64,000 nucleotides of DNA from contig NZ_LT607752.1 in assembly GCF_900090265.1 (NCBI RefSeq), positions 4,842,001 through 4,906,000 of the forward strand, read 5' to 3'. The DNA is from Micromonospora rifamycinica. GTDB lineage: Bacteria > Actinomycetota > Actinomycetes > Mycobacteriales > Micromonosporaceae. A model generated the notes under the pieces. It worked only from the letters and a program-made list of their open reading frames with translations, was not told the origin of the DNA and searched no databases. Positions 42,733-50,847 of the stretch are shown here, piece by piece. Position 1 is the stretch's first letter, and every line of letters starts with the position of its first letter. Made by a program: the position numbers and the translations under genes.

Positions 42733-44133
42733 ATGACCATCGGGCTGGCCAGGGTCACCATCAGCGCCCCGGGGCGACGCGTCGACGTGGCCCTGCCGGA
42801 GCAGGTCCCGCTGGCCGAACTGCTGCCCGAGGTGCTGCGGCACGCCGGGGAGGGGCTGGCCGACGACGGCGAGCGGCACGGCGGCTGGGTGCTGCGGCGT
42901 ACCGACGGCGCGGTGCTGTTGACCGCCCAGCCACTGCTGCCGCAGGGGGTGCGCGACGGCGAGGTGCTGCACCTGGTGCCCGCCCGGGACCAGTGGCCCG
43001 AGCTGGAGTACGACGACGTGGTCGAGGCCATCGCCGAGGGCGCCCGTCGACGGGGCGCCGCCTGGTCGCCGCCGGCCACCCGGGCCGCCGCGCTGGCCGG
43101 GGCCGGGGTGCCGCTCGCCGTGGGACTGCTCGCCGTGCTGCTGGCCGGGCCGGGGGAGACCGCCGGCTGGGCCGCCGGAGGCACGGTCGCGCTGCTGCTC
43201 ACCCTCGCCGGCACGATCGCCTCCCGGGCGTACGGCGACGGCCCGACCGGGGCCACCCTCGGCGGCTACGCCCTGCCGTACGCCGCGGTGGCGGCCGCCC
43301 TCGCGGTCAGCTCCGGCGACCCGGTCGGGGTGTTCCGGCCGCTGCCCTGGCTCGGTGCGCCCGAACTCCTCGCCGGTGCGGTGGGGTTGCTCCTGGCCGC
43401 CGTGCTGGGGCTGTTCGGCGTCGCCACCCGGCTCCGGGTCTTCGTGGCCGGCGCGACGGCCGGCGCGGTGGGCGCGCTCGCCGGCCTGACCGGGCTGCTG
43501 CTCGCCCCGGCCGGCACCGCCGCCGTCCTGCTCTGCGTGCTGGTCTTCGCCCTCGGGGCGGTGCCGCTGCTGGCGATCCGGCTGGGCAAGGTGCCGCTGC
43601 CCCCGATCACCCTGCCCGACGGCCCGACGGGTGGCCCGGACGGGGTACGGGACCTACCGGACCGGGAGCGGGTGCACGCGGCGGTGGCCCGCAGCGAGGA
43701 GATGCTGACCGGGATGCTGATCGGGCACGCCGTGCTGGTCGTCGCCGCGGTGCTGGTGCTCGCCGCGAGCCGCGGGGTCGCCGGGCCGGTGCTGGTGGCG
43801 GTCGGCTCGGCGGTGCTGGTGCTACGTTCCCGGCTGTTCGTGGCCGTCCGGCACCGGGTGCCCCCGGTGACGGCCGGGCTGGCCGGGTTCGCGGTGCTCG
43901 GCGCGGTGCTCGCCGGCCGGGCCGGGGCGGCGGGGCTGCTGGCGTTGAGCGGGGGCGGACTGCTGCTCGCGCTGGTCGCCGTCACCGCCGGCACGTCGTA
44001 CGCCCGGCGGCCGGTCTCGCCGTACCTCGGTCGGTTGGCCGACCTGACCGACACCGCGCTGGTGGTCTCGGTGGTGCCGGTGGCGTGCGCGGTGCTGGAC
44101 CTCTACGACGCCGCCCGGGGCCTGCTGGGCTGA
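42733..44133 (+). CDS. eccD: EccD, polytopic channel protein of type VII secretion
   Basis: 466 aa. The N-terminal ~90 residues form the EccD ubiquitin-like domain (ARVTISAPGRRVDVALPEQVPLAELLPEVLRH...GEVLHLVPA). A linker WPELEYDDVVEAIAEGARRRGAAW matches the conserved EccD segment before the membrane part. About eleven hydrophobic helices follow (about 120-460), interrupted by a cytoplasmic loop (PPITLPDGPTGGPDGVRDLPDRERVHAAVARSEEML). Two EccD copies line each protomer of the ESX membrane complex. GGAG precedes the ATG. No eccB, eccE or esx gene follows; the next gene is convergent ppa behind a terminator. Confidence 0.93.
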   Translation: MTIGLARVTISAPGRRVDVALPEQVPLAELLPEVLRHAGEGLADDGERHGGWVLRRTDGAVLLTAQPLLPQGVRDGEVLHLVPARDQWPELEYDDVVEAIAEGARRRGAAWSPPATRAAALAGAGVPLAVGLLAVLLAGPGETAGWAAGGTVALLLTLAGTIASRAYGDGPTGATLGGYALPYAAVAAALAVSSGDPVGVFRPLPWLGAPELLAGAVGLLLAAVLGLFGVATRLRVFVAGATAGAVGALAGLTGLLLAPAGTAAVLLCVLVFALGAVPLLAIRLGKVPLPPITLPDGPTGGPDGVRDLPDRERVHAAVARSEEMLTGMLIGHAVLVVAAVLVLAASRGVAGPVLVAVGSAVLVLRSRLFVAVRHRVPPVTAGLAGFAVLGAVLAGRAGAAGLLALSGGGLLLALVAVTAGTSYARRPVSPYLGRLADLTDTALVVSVVPVACAVLDLYDAARGLLG

Positions 44134-44140
44134 CCGCCCC

Positions 44141-44196
44141 CGCCCGGTCGGTCCGGTGGGCGGGTGGCCGCCGCGCCCGGTCGGTCCGGTGGGCGG
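44141..44196. repeat. 23-bp direct repeat
   Basis: CGCCCGGTCGGTCCGGTGGG plus CGG occurs at 44141-44163 and again at 44174-44196, in the gap between eccD and the terminator. Confidence 0.7.
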
Positions 44197-44203
44197 AATG
44201 GTC

Positions 44204-44235
44204 GAGCGGCCCGGACCGACGGGTCCGGGCCGCTC
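44204..44235. terminator. bidirectional terminator between eccD and ppa
   Basis: GAGCGGCCCGGACC (44204-44217) pairs perfectly with GGTCCGGGCCGCTC (44222-44235) around a 4-nt loop. It separates two convergent genes. Confidence 0.85.
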
Positions 44236-44250
44236 GGTGGAACGGGTGGT

Positions 44251-44757
44251 TCAGTGTCCGGTGCCGCCCTGCGCCTCGGCGTCGCGGGCGCGCTGGTAGG
44301 ACGCCCGCACCTCGGCCTCGGCCTCGACCCGGCCGACCCAGGTCGCGCCCTCGACCGACTTGCCCGGTTCGAGGTCCTTGTAGACCTCGAAGAAGTGCTG
44401 GATCTCCAGCCGGTCGAACTCGCCCAGGTGGTGGATGTCGCGCAGGTGCTCCTGGCGGGGGTCCTCGTAGGGCACGCAGAGGACCTTGTCGTCGCCGCCC
44501 TTCTCGTCGGTCATCCGGAACATGCCGATGGTGCGGCAGCGGATCAGGCAGCCCGGGAAGGTGGGCTCGGGGACCAGCACCAGGGCGTCCAGCGGGTCGC
44601 CGTCCTCGCCGAGGGTGCCCTCGATGAAGCCGTAGTCGGCCGGGTACTGGGTCGACGTGAACAGGGTGCGGTCCAGCCGGATCCGGCCGGTCGCGTGGTC
44701 CACCTCGTACTTGTTGCGGTGACCCTTCGGGATCTCAACCGTGACGTCGAAATCCAT
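44251..44757 (-). CDS. ppa: inorganic pyrophosphatase
   Basis: 168 aa, the family I bacterial length. Family sites are present: FDVTVEIPKGHRNKYEVDHATGRIRLDR, YPADYGFIEGTLGEDGDPLDALVLV (with the D-G-D-P-L-D metal motif) and KGGDDKVLCVP. It hydrolyses PPi to drive biosynthesis. The ATG at 44757 follows an AGGGAG site; upstream sequence is the divergent promoter region shared with the dacB-type gene. The pairing with the D-Ala-D-Ala carboxypeptidase is the same as Rv3628-Rv3627c. Confidence 0.96.
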   Translation of the reverse strand: MDFDVTVEIPKGHRNKYEVDHATGRIRLDRTLFTSTQYPADYGFIEGTLGEDGDPLDALVLVPEPTFPGCLIRCRTIGMFRMTDEKGGDDKVLCVPYEDPRQEHLRDIHHLGEFDRLEIQHFFEVYKDLEPGKSVEGATWVGRVEAEAEVRASYQRARDAEAQGGTGH

Positions 44758-44855
44758 CTCCCACGCTCCCTCGTCTGCCCACGCTGGCTGAACGGAACCA
44801 CTGACGCCCCCGGAGCGGATGAATGGCCACCCGCCGGCTCCGGACGCCGCATAGT

Positions 44856-44868
44856 CTTCGGACCGAAG
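44856..44868. promoter_or_regulatory. short palindrome in ppa/dacB divergent region
   Basis: CTTCGG-A-CCGAAG, a 6-bp palindrome with one central base, about midway between the divergent ppa and carboxypeptidase starts. It could be an operator; no regulator is assigned. Confidence 0.35.
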
Positions 44869-44909
44869 TAGTGTCACCCAGGCGAGTTCGGCGGCGGGAG
44901 GAGGGGGTC

Positions 44910-46694
44910 GTGGGGAGGGAAGATTCACACTACCGCCCGGAGGGGGTTGACGGGCGGGGATCGGGCCGGTCCGTGACCGGCGGGGCCACCGGCCGGGTCT
45001 CGGTGCCCGACGCGAGCGTTCCCCGTCGCCCCGACTCGGCTCCCGTGTCGCCGTCCGCCGCTCCGGCCTCGGGGCCGCCGCTCGTCGGTCCGGCCTCCGG
45101 GCCGCCGCCGGCCTGGCGACCGCCGTCCGCGACCACCGCTGGTCGGGCGGCCGTCGGGTCCGCCCCGGTCGCCGCGTCGCCGAACGGCGGTGGCCCGCCC
45201 CCGCCCGCCGCGCCCCTGTCCACCGCACCCCCGCCCGCCGCGCCGCCGCGCCGACGTCGGCGGTGGCTGCCGGTGCTGCTGGTCGCCGTGCTGCTGGTCG
45301 GCCTCGCCGGGGCGACGGTGGTCCTCCGCCCGGGTCCGGTCGCCGGCTGGCTGGGAGCGGAGGCCGGCACCCCGTCGGCCGCCGCACCGCCCCCCGAGCC
45401 CGCCCCCGCCCCGGTGCTCGCCGGCCCGGACGCCGCCGCGCCGCAGCCGACCGCCGCCGGGGTACGCGCCGCGGTGGAGCCGCTGACCAGCGCCGCCGCC
45501 CTGGGTAGCCGGGTCAACCTGTCGGTGGCCGACGTGGTCACCGGTGAGTCGTTGTACGCCAAGGGGGGCGACGACGCGACCGTCCCCGCGTCGGTCACCA
45601 AGCTCGCGACCGGGGTGACGGTGCTGAAGGCACGCGGTCCCGGCCACCGGATCGCGACCCGGGCGCTCGCCGGGGCGAACCCGGGCGAGGTGGTGCTGGT
45701 CGGCGGCGGCGACCCGACGCTGGCCGTCGACAAGAACGGCTTCTACCCCGGCGCGGCCCGGCTCGACACCCTCGCCGCGCAGGTCAAGCAGGCCCTCGGC
45801 GGCACCGCCCCGACCAGGGTGATGGTCGACTCCACGCTCTTCCCCGGCCCGGTCCACGGCCCCGGCTGGGACGCGGACATCCCGACCGGCGGGTTCGGTG
45901 CGTCGATCACCGCGCTGATGACCGACGGAGCACGCCGGGATCCGGTGCGGGCGCGGAAGAACTTCGCCGACTCCCACGGCGCGGCCGAGCGGTACGCCGA
46001 ACCGGACCTGGCCGCCGGCCGCTCGTTCGCCCGGCTGCTCGGCCTGCCGCAGAGCGGGGTGGTCCGGGGCACCGCTCCGGCGGCCGGCGGCACGTCGGCG
46101 ACCGGTGCACCCGCGCCCGGTACCGAGCTGGGCAGGGTCGAATCGCTGCCGATGGTCCGGCTGGTCGACCTCATGATCAGCGACAGCGACAACGTGATCG
46201 CCGAGGCCCTGGCCCGGCAGGTCGCCCTGGCCCGCAACCAGCAGGCCTCCTTCGGCGGCGGGGCGGCGGCGATGGACGAGGTGATCGGCGAGCTGGGTCT
46301 GCCGGCCGACGAGATCAGCCTCGCCGACGGCAGTGGGCTGTCCCGCAGCAACCGGATCAGCCCCTCGCTGCTCACCGACCTGATCGCGACGGCCGGCAAC
46401 GGCACCCATCCGGAACTCACGGCGATCTTCGGCGGCCTCCCGGTGGCCGCCTGGTCGGGCACCCTCGGTACCCGGTACGAGTCGACGGCCACCGCCGCGG
46501 GGGCCGGCGTGGTCCGGGCCAAGACCGGCACGCTGACCGGGGTGCACGCCATCGCCGGCCTGGTGACCACCCGCGACGGCCGGCTGCTCACCTTCGCCGT
46601 GCTCACCGACCAGGCACCGGCGGGCGACCCGGAGGTCACGCGGGCGGCGCTGGACCGGATCGCCGGCGCCCTGGCCGGCTGCGGCTGCCGCTGA
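44910..46694 (+). CDS. dacB: D-alanyl-D-alanine carboxypeptidase/endopeptidase (PBP4, S13 family)
   Basis: 594 aa. A long Pro/Ser/Ala-rich cytoplasmic N-terminus (about 1-113) ends in RRRRR and one membrane helix (about 119-140); a second low-complexity linker precedes the enzyme domain. Active-site motifs: S228-V-T-K231 (PASVTK), S426-D-N428 (SDSDN) and K538-T-G540 (AKTGTLTG). S13 enzymes trim the terminal D-Ala of stem peptides or cut cross-links. The GTG at 44910 was chosen because GGAGG lies about 8 nt before it; it gives a shorter product than the first in-frame ATG (44823), which would fall inside the divergent promoter region. The next gene (DUF2342) follows in the same order as Rv3627c-Rv3626c. 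Confidence 0.92.
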   Translation: MGREDSHYRPEGVDGRGSGRSVTGGATGRVSVPDASVPRRPDSAPVSPSAAPASGPPLVGPASGPPPAWRPPSATTAGRAAVGSAPVAASPNGGGPPPPAAPLSTAPPPAAPPRRRRRWLPVLLVAVLLVGLAGATVVLRPGPVAGWLGAEAGTPSAAAPPPEPAPAPVLAGPDAAAPQPTAAGVRAAVEPLTSAAALGSRVNLSVADVVTGESLYAKGGDDATVPASVTKLATGVTVLKARGPGHRIATRALAGANPGEVVLVGGGDPTLAVDKNGFYPGAARLDTLAAQVKQALGGTAPTRVMVDSTLFPGPVHGPGWDADIPTGGFGASITALMTDGARRDPVRARKNFADSHGAAERYAEPDLAAGRSFARLLGLPQSGVVRGTAPAAGGTSATGAPAPGTELGRVESLPMVRLVDLMISDSDNVIAEALARQVALARNQQASFGGGAAAMDEVIGELGLPADEISLADGSGLSRSNRISPSLLTDLIATAGNGTHPELTAIFGGLPVAAWSGTLGTRYESTATAAGAGVVRAKTGTLTGVHAIAGLVTTRDGRLLTFAVLTDQAPAGDPEVTRAALDRIAGALAGCGCR

Positions 46695-46790
46695 CCTGAC
46701 CGGCTGCGAGTGCCGCTGCCGGGCTGCCGTCGGGCGGCCGGGCACGAGGTGCCCCACCCCGCGCGACCGGCCGGGGTGTCGCGGCGCGGG

Positions 46791-46796
46791 TACGGT
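46791..46796 (+). promoter_or_regulatory. -10 box of DUF2342-tilS operon
   Basis: TACGGT, 7 nt before the ATG at 46804; leaderless arrangement. Confidence 0.5.
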
Positions 46797-46803
46797 GGGT
46801 GCC

Positions 46804-47871
46804 ATGGCGCAGTTCGTGGACTGGGATCTGGCCGCCGCCACCGCGGGGGCGCTGAGCAAGTCGGGCCCCCGCGTGTCGTACGCGGAGGCCACCGAGGTGG
46901 TCGGCGAACTACGCCGGCTCACCGACGAGGCGGCCGGGCACGTAGCCGACTACACGGGGCTGCGCGCCCAGGTGGATCATCCGCCGGTACGGGTGGTGGA
47001 CCGGCGGGACTGGGCGGCCACCAACATCGCCGGCCTGCGTGAGGTGATCACCCCGCTGGTCAGCAGGCTCTCCGGGGACAAGCCGCCCGGCGTGCTCACC
47101 GAGGCGGTCGGCTCCCGGCTCACCGGGGTGCAGGCCGGCACCGTGCTGGCGTACCTGTCCGGCCGGGTGCTCGGCCAGTACGAGGTCTTCTCGGCCGACC
47201 CCGGGCAACTGCTGCTGGTCGCGCCGAACATCGTCGAGGTGGAACGGAAGCTGGGGGCCGACCCGCGGGACTTCCGGCTCTGGGTCTGCCTGCACGAGGT
47301 CACCCACCGCACCCAGTTCACCGCCGTACCGTGGATGCGGGCGTACTTCCTCGGCGAGGTGCAGGCGTTCGTGGACGCCTCACAGGGCACCGAGCACCTG
47401 GTCGAACGACTGCGCCGGGGGGTGTCCACGCTCTCCGACGCGGTGAAGGACCCGGACAGCCGCACCAGCGTGCTGGACATCGTGCAGACCCCGGCGCAGC
47501 GGGCCGTGCTGGACCGGCTCACCGCGCTGATGACCCTGCTGGAGGGGCACGCCGAGTTCGTGATGGACGGCGTCGGCCCGCAGGTCATCCCCAGCGTGGA
47601 GCGGATCCGGGCGGGGTTCGACCGACGTCGTGCGGCGGGCAATCCGCTGGAGAAGGCGATCCGCCGGCTGCTCGGCGTGGACGTCAAGATGCGCCAGTAC
47701 GCCGAGGGCCGCAAGTTCGTGCACGGCGTGGTCGAGCAGGTCGGGATGGCCGGCTTCAACAAGATCTTCGGTTCGCCGCTGACCCTGCCCCGGCTGGACG
47801 AGCTGGGTGACCCGGCCGCCTGGGTGGCCCGGGTGCACGGGCCGACCGGCGCCACCCCGACCGCCGGCTGA
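46804..47871 (+). CDS. zinc-dependent metalloprotease-like protein (DUF2342)
   Basis: 355 aa. The HExxH motif H164-E165-V-T-H168 lies in LWVCLHEVTHRTQF, and a downstream helix LLEGHAEFVMDGVG provides a likely third ligand Glu/His. The opening FVDWDLAAATAGALSKSGPRVSYAEA and segments WAATNIAGLREV and GQYEVFSADPGQLLLVAPNI are typical of the family sometimes misnamed 'coenzyme F420 biosynthesis-associated'. It is cytoplasmic by sequence. tilS begins 3 bp after the stop, and the same pair occurs as Rv3626c-Rv3625c. The natural substrate is unknown. Confidence 0.9.
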   Translation: MAQFVDWDLAAATAGALSKSGPRVSYAEATEVVGELRRLTDEAAGHVADYTGLRAQVDHPPVRVVDRRDWAATNIAGLREVITPLVSRLSGDKPPGVLTEAVGSRLTGVQAGTVLAYLSGRVLGQYEVFSADPGQLLLVAPNIVEVERKLGADPRDFRLWVCLHEVTHRTQFTAVPWMRAYFLGEVQAFVDASQGTEHLVERLRRGVSTLSDAVKDPDSRTSVLDIVQTPAQRAVLDRLTALMTLLEGHAEFVMDGVGPQVIPSVERIRAGFDRRRAAGNPLEKAIRRLLGVDVKMRQYAEGRKFVHGVVEQVGMAGFNKIFGSPLTLPRLDELGDPAAWVARVHGPTGATPTAG

Positions 47872-47874
47872 GCG

Positions 47875-49101
47875 GTGGGCGGCCGGCGTACCCCCGCTGT
47901 CCCGGAGGTGGCCGGGGGGCGGCCCGGGGTGGCGCCCGCCCCGTCGGTGGCCGCCGTCCGGGTCGCGGTACGCCGCGCGCTGGCCGGGCTGCCCGCCGAC
48001 GGACCGGTCCTGGTGGCCTGCTCGGGCGGGGCTGATTCGTTGGCTCTCGCCGTGGCCACCGCCTTCGTGACGGCCCGCCTGGGCCGGTCGGCGGGACTGG
48101 TGACCGTCGACCACGGGTTGCAGGCCGGGTCGGTCGAGCGGGCCGCCGCGGTCGCCGAGTGGGCCGGGCGGGTCGGGTTCGATCCGGCCGAGGCGGTGCC
48201 GGTGACGGTGGCCGGGCGTCCCGGTGGCCCCGAGGCGGCGGCCCGGCAGGCCCGCTACCAGGCGTTGACGGACGCCGCCCGACGGCACCGGGCCGTCGCC
48301 GTCCTGCTCGGGCACACCCGCGACGACCAGGCCGAGACGGTGCTGCTGGCGCTCGCCCGGGGCGCCGGCCCGCGTGGGTTGGCCGGGATGCCCACCCGGC
48401 GGGAGGTGGCCGGGGTGCCGCTGCTGCGCCCACTGCTCGACGTCACCCGCGAGCAGACCCGTGACGCGTGTGCGGCGCTGGGCCTGGTCCCCTGGCAGGA
48501 TCCGCACAACACCGATCCGTCGTACGCCCGGGCACGGGTCCGCGCCGACGCGCTGCCGGCGCTGGTCGCCGCCCTCGGCCTGGGGGTGCGGGACAACCTG
48601 GCCCGGACGGCCCGGCTGCTGGCCGCCGACACCGCCGCGCTGGACGACCTGGCCGCCGCCGCCCTCGCCACCCCCCGGGCCGGATCCGACGGGTCCGCGT
48701 CCGACGCTTCCGCGCCGGACGGGTCTACGTTCGACGGTTCCGCGCTGGACGGTTCCGCGCTGGACGGTTCCGCGCTGGACGGTTCCGCGCTGGACGGTTC
48801 CGCGCTGGACGGTTCCGCGCGGGGCGGTCCGGCGCGCGACGGTTCCGCGCCGGACGGGTCCGGGGTGCGGGCAGGGGGCGGGCTGTCGGTCGCGGCGCTG
48901 GCCGGGCTGCCGGGTGCGGTACGTGGCCGGGTGCTGCACGCCTGGGCGCGGGAGCTGGGCGCCACCCCCGGCGCGCTGTCGCACCGGCACGTCGACGCGC
49001 TGGACGCGCTGGTCACCGCCTGGCGTGGCCAGGGGCCGACCGCCCTGCCGGGCGGCCGCCGGGTGGGTCGCCGCGACGGTCGGCTGCTGCCCGTCGACTG
49101 A
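47875..49101 (+). CDS. tilS: tRNA(Ile)-lysidine synthetase with Asp-Gly-Ser repeat insert
   Basis: 408 aa. The N-type ATP pyrophosphatase P-loop S50-GGADS55 (VLVACSGGADSLALA) is followed by VTVDHGLQ, RQARYQAL and LLGHTRDDQAETVLL, the TilS core; PWQDPHNTDPSYARARVR is the conserved tRNA-contact region. TilS converts C34 of tRNA-Ile(CAU) to lysidine and is essential. A low-complexity insert (about residues 272-331) made of DGSAL-type 5-mers, encoded by a 15-bp tandem repeat, separates the catalytic part from the C-terminal helices (LSVAALAGLPGAVRGRVLHAWAREL). The GTG start is 3 bp after the DUF2342 stop. Confidence 0.93.
   Translation: MGGRRTPAVPEVAGGRPGVAPAPSVAAVRVAVRRALAGLPADGPVLVACSGGADSLALAVATAFVTARLGRSAGLVTVDHGLQAGSVERAAAVAEWAGRVGFDPAEAVPVTVAGRPGGPEAAARQARYQALTDAARRHRAVAVLLGHTRDDQAETVLLALARGAGPRGLAGMPTRREVAGVPLLRPLLDVTREQTRDACAALGLVPWQDPHNTDPSYARARVRADALPALVAALGLGVRDNLARTARLLAADTAALDDLAAAALATPRAGSDGSASDASAPDGSTFDGSALDGSALDGSALDGSALDGSALDGSARGGPARDGSAPDGSGVRAGGGLSVAALAGLPGAVRGRVLHAWARELGATPGALSHRHVDALDALVTAWRGQGPTALPGGRRVGRRDGRLLPVD
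48688..48867. repeat. 15-bp minisatellite inside tilS
   Basis: Twelve consecutive 15-bp units. Five exact GACGGTTCCGCGCTG copies (48733-48807) sit in the middle, with diverged copies on both sides. The length is a multiple of 3, so the reading frame of tilS is kept through any unit gain or loss. Confidence 0.9.
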
Positions 49102-49190
49102 TCCCCGCCGACTCCCGGCGGCGTTCCCGGCCGGCGCGAGAGATCGGCCGGCGCGGGTGGTCGGCCGGTCCGGTGCGGTAGACATGGCGG

Positions 49191-50819
49191 GTGACGTACC
49201 CCCGGCGTGCCCTGTTCGCCCCGCACGGTGCCGTCTCGACCAGCCACCCGCTCGCGGCGGCCGCGGGCCTGGCCGTGCTGCGGCGCGGCGGCAACGCCGT
49301 CGACGCGGCGCTGGCCACCGCGATCACGTTGACGGTGGTGCAACCGCCGTCCAACGACATCGGCGGTGACCTGTTCGCCATCGTCTGGGACGGCGACCGG
49401 CTGCACGGCCTCGCCGCCGCCGGGCGGTCACCGGCCGCGTTGACCCGGGAGTTGGTGCTGACCGCCACCGCCGGGGTGCCGGTGGCGGCGGTGGACGCGC
49501 TCGGCGGCGCGCAGGCGGCCGGTCCGGCGATGCCCGCCCGGGGCTGGCTGCCGGTGACCGTGCCCGGTGCCCCGGCGGGCTGGCGGGACCTGCACGACCG
49601 GTTCGGTGTGCTGCCCTTCGCCGACCTGTTCACCGACGCGATCGGGTACGCCGACGACGGACATCCGGTCTCCGCCGGCACCGCCGCCACCTGGGCGCGG
49701 GCCGTGGCCCAGCCCACGCCGACCGACGCCGAGTACGCCGAGTTCAACCGGGTCTTCACGGTGGCGGGTCGGGCGCCGCGCCCCGGTGAGCACTGGCGCA
49801 ACCCGGCGGCGGCCCGCACGCTGCGGCTGATCGCCCGGACCGGCGGGGACGCCTTCTACCGGGGCACCATCGCCGAAGCACTGGACCGGCACGCCGCCCG
49901 TACCGGCGGCTTCCTCACCGCCGCCGACCTGGCGGCCCACACCTCGACCTGGGTCGATCCGGTCAGCGTCCGCTACCGGGACCACGAGGTGTGGGAGCTG
50001 CCGCCGCCGGGGCAGGGGCTCGCCGCGCTGTCGGCGCTGGGCATCCTGGACGGCCTCGACCCGGCCGGTGACCCGGTTGAGCGGGTGCACCGGCAGGTGG
50101 AGGCGGTCAAGCTCGGCTTCGCCGACGCGCACGCGCACGTGGCCGACCCGGAGCGCGTCGACGTACCGACGGCCGGCCTGCTCGACCCGGGCTACCTGGC
50201 GGCCCGGCGGACGCTGCTCACCGACCGGGCCGGTGCCCCGGTGGCCGGCGACCCGGAGCGGGGCGGCACCGTCTATCTGTGCACGGCCGACGCCGACGGC
50301 CTGATGGTCAGCCTGATCCAGTCCACCTACCTGGGGTTCGGCTCCCGGGTGGTGCTGCCCGGGTACGGCTTCGCCCTGCAGAACCGGGGTACCGGGTTCC
50401 GGCTCGATCCGGGTCACCCCAACGTGGTCGGACCGGCCAAGCGGCCGTTCCACACGATCATCCCGGGCTTCCTGACCCGCGACGGCGCCCCGGTCGGCCC
50501 GTTCGGGGTGATGGGCGGGCACATGCAGCCGCAGGGCCACCTCCAGTGGGTCGCCGGGACCGTCGACGGCGGCCTCGACCCGCAGGCCGCCCTCGACGCC
50601 CCCCGTTGGTACTGGCACGCCGGCCGGACGCTGCTGGTCGAGCCGGCCCTGGCGGCCGTGCCCGGCCTGGTCGCCGGGTTGCGCGCCCGGGGCCACCAGG
50701 TGACCGTCGCGGCCGAGCCGTCGGTCTTCGGGTACGGGCAGGCGCTGCGGCGGGCTCCGGCCGGCGGCTGGGTGGTCGGCACGGAGCCCCGGGTCGACGG
50801 CGCGGCGGTGGGCTACTGA
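49191..50819 (+). CDS. gamma-glutamyltransferase-family Ntn hydrolase (YwrD-like)
   Basis: 542 aa. The large-subunit part has HPLAAAAGLAVLRRGGNAVDAALATAI, PPSNDIGGDLFAIVW, VPGAPAGWRDLHDRFG and LPPPGQGLAALSAL. The self-cleavage site is in GGTVYLCTADADGLMVSLIQS, where the Thr would become the N-terminal nucleophile; the usual T-T-H is replaced by T-V-Y, as in YwrD-type and cephalosporin-acylase-like members. The small-subunit part continues with GYGFALQNRGTGF and FGVMGGHMQPQGHLQ. No signal peptide, so it is probably cytoplasmic. The real substrate may not be glutathione. It is inserted between tilS and hpt relative to mycobacteria. GTG start; TAGACA 6 nt upstream. Confidence 0.88.
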   Translation: MTYPRRALFAPHGAVSTSHPLAAAAGLAVLRRGGNAVDAALATAITLTVVQPPSNDIGGDLFAIVWDGDRLHGLAAAGRSPAALTRELVLTATAGVPVAAVDALGGAQAAGPAMPARGWLPVTVPGAPAGWRDLHDRFGVLPFADLFTDAIGYADDGHPVSAGTAATWARAVAQPTPTDAEYAEFNRVFTVAGRAPRPGEHWRNPAAARTLRLIARTGGDAFYRGTIAEALDRHAARTGGFLTAADLAAHTSTWVDPVSVRYRDHEVWELPPPGQGLAALSALGILDGLDPAGDPVERVHRQVEAVKLGFADAHAHVADPERVDVPTAGLLDPGYLAARRTLLTDRAGAPVAGDPERGGTVYLCTADADGLMVSLIQSTYLGFGSRVVLPGYGFALQNRGTGFRLDPGHPNVVGPAKRPFHTIIPGFLTRDGAPVGPFGVMGGHMQPQGHLQWVAGTVDGGLDPQAALDAPRWYWHAGRTLLVEPALAAVPGLVAGLRARGHQVTVAAEPSVFGYGQALRRAPAGGWVVGTEPRVDGAAVGY

Positions 50820-50847
50820 CCTCCGACCGGGGACGCGGCGCGGGGGG

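Noticed and set aside
44823..44909. N-terminal extension of the dacB-type protein to the ATG at 44823
   Set aside because: The extension would cover the divergent promoter region and the palindrome at 44856-44868, while the GTG at 44910 has a good GGAGG site.
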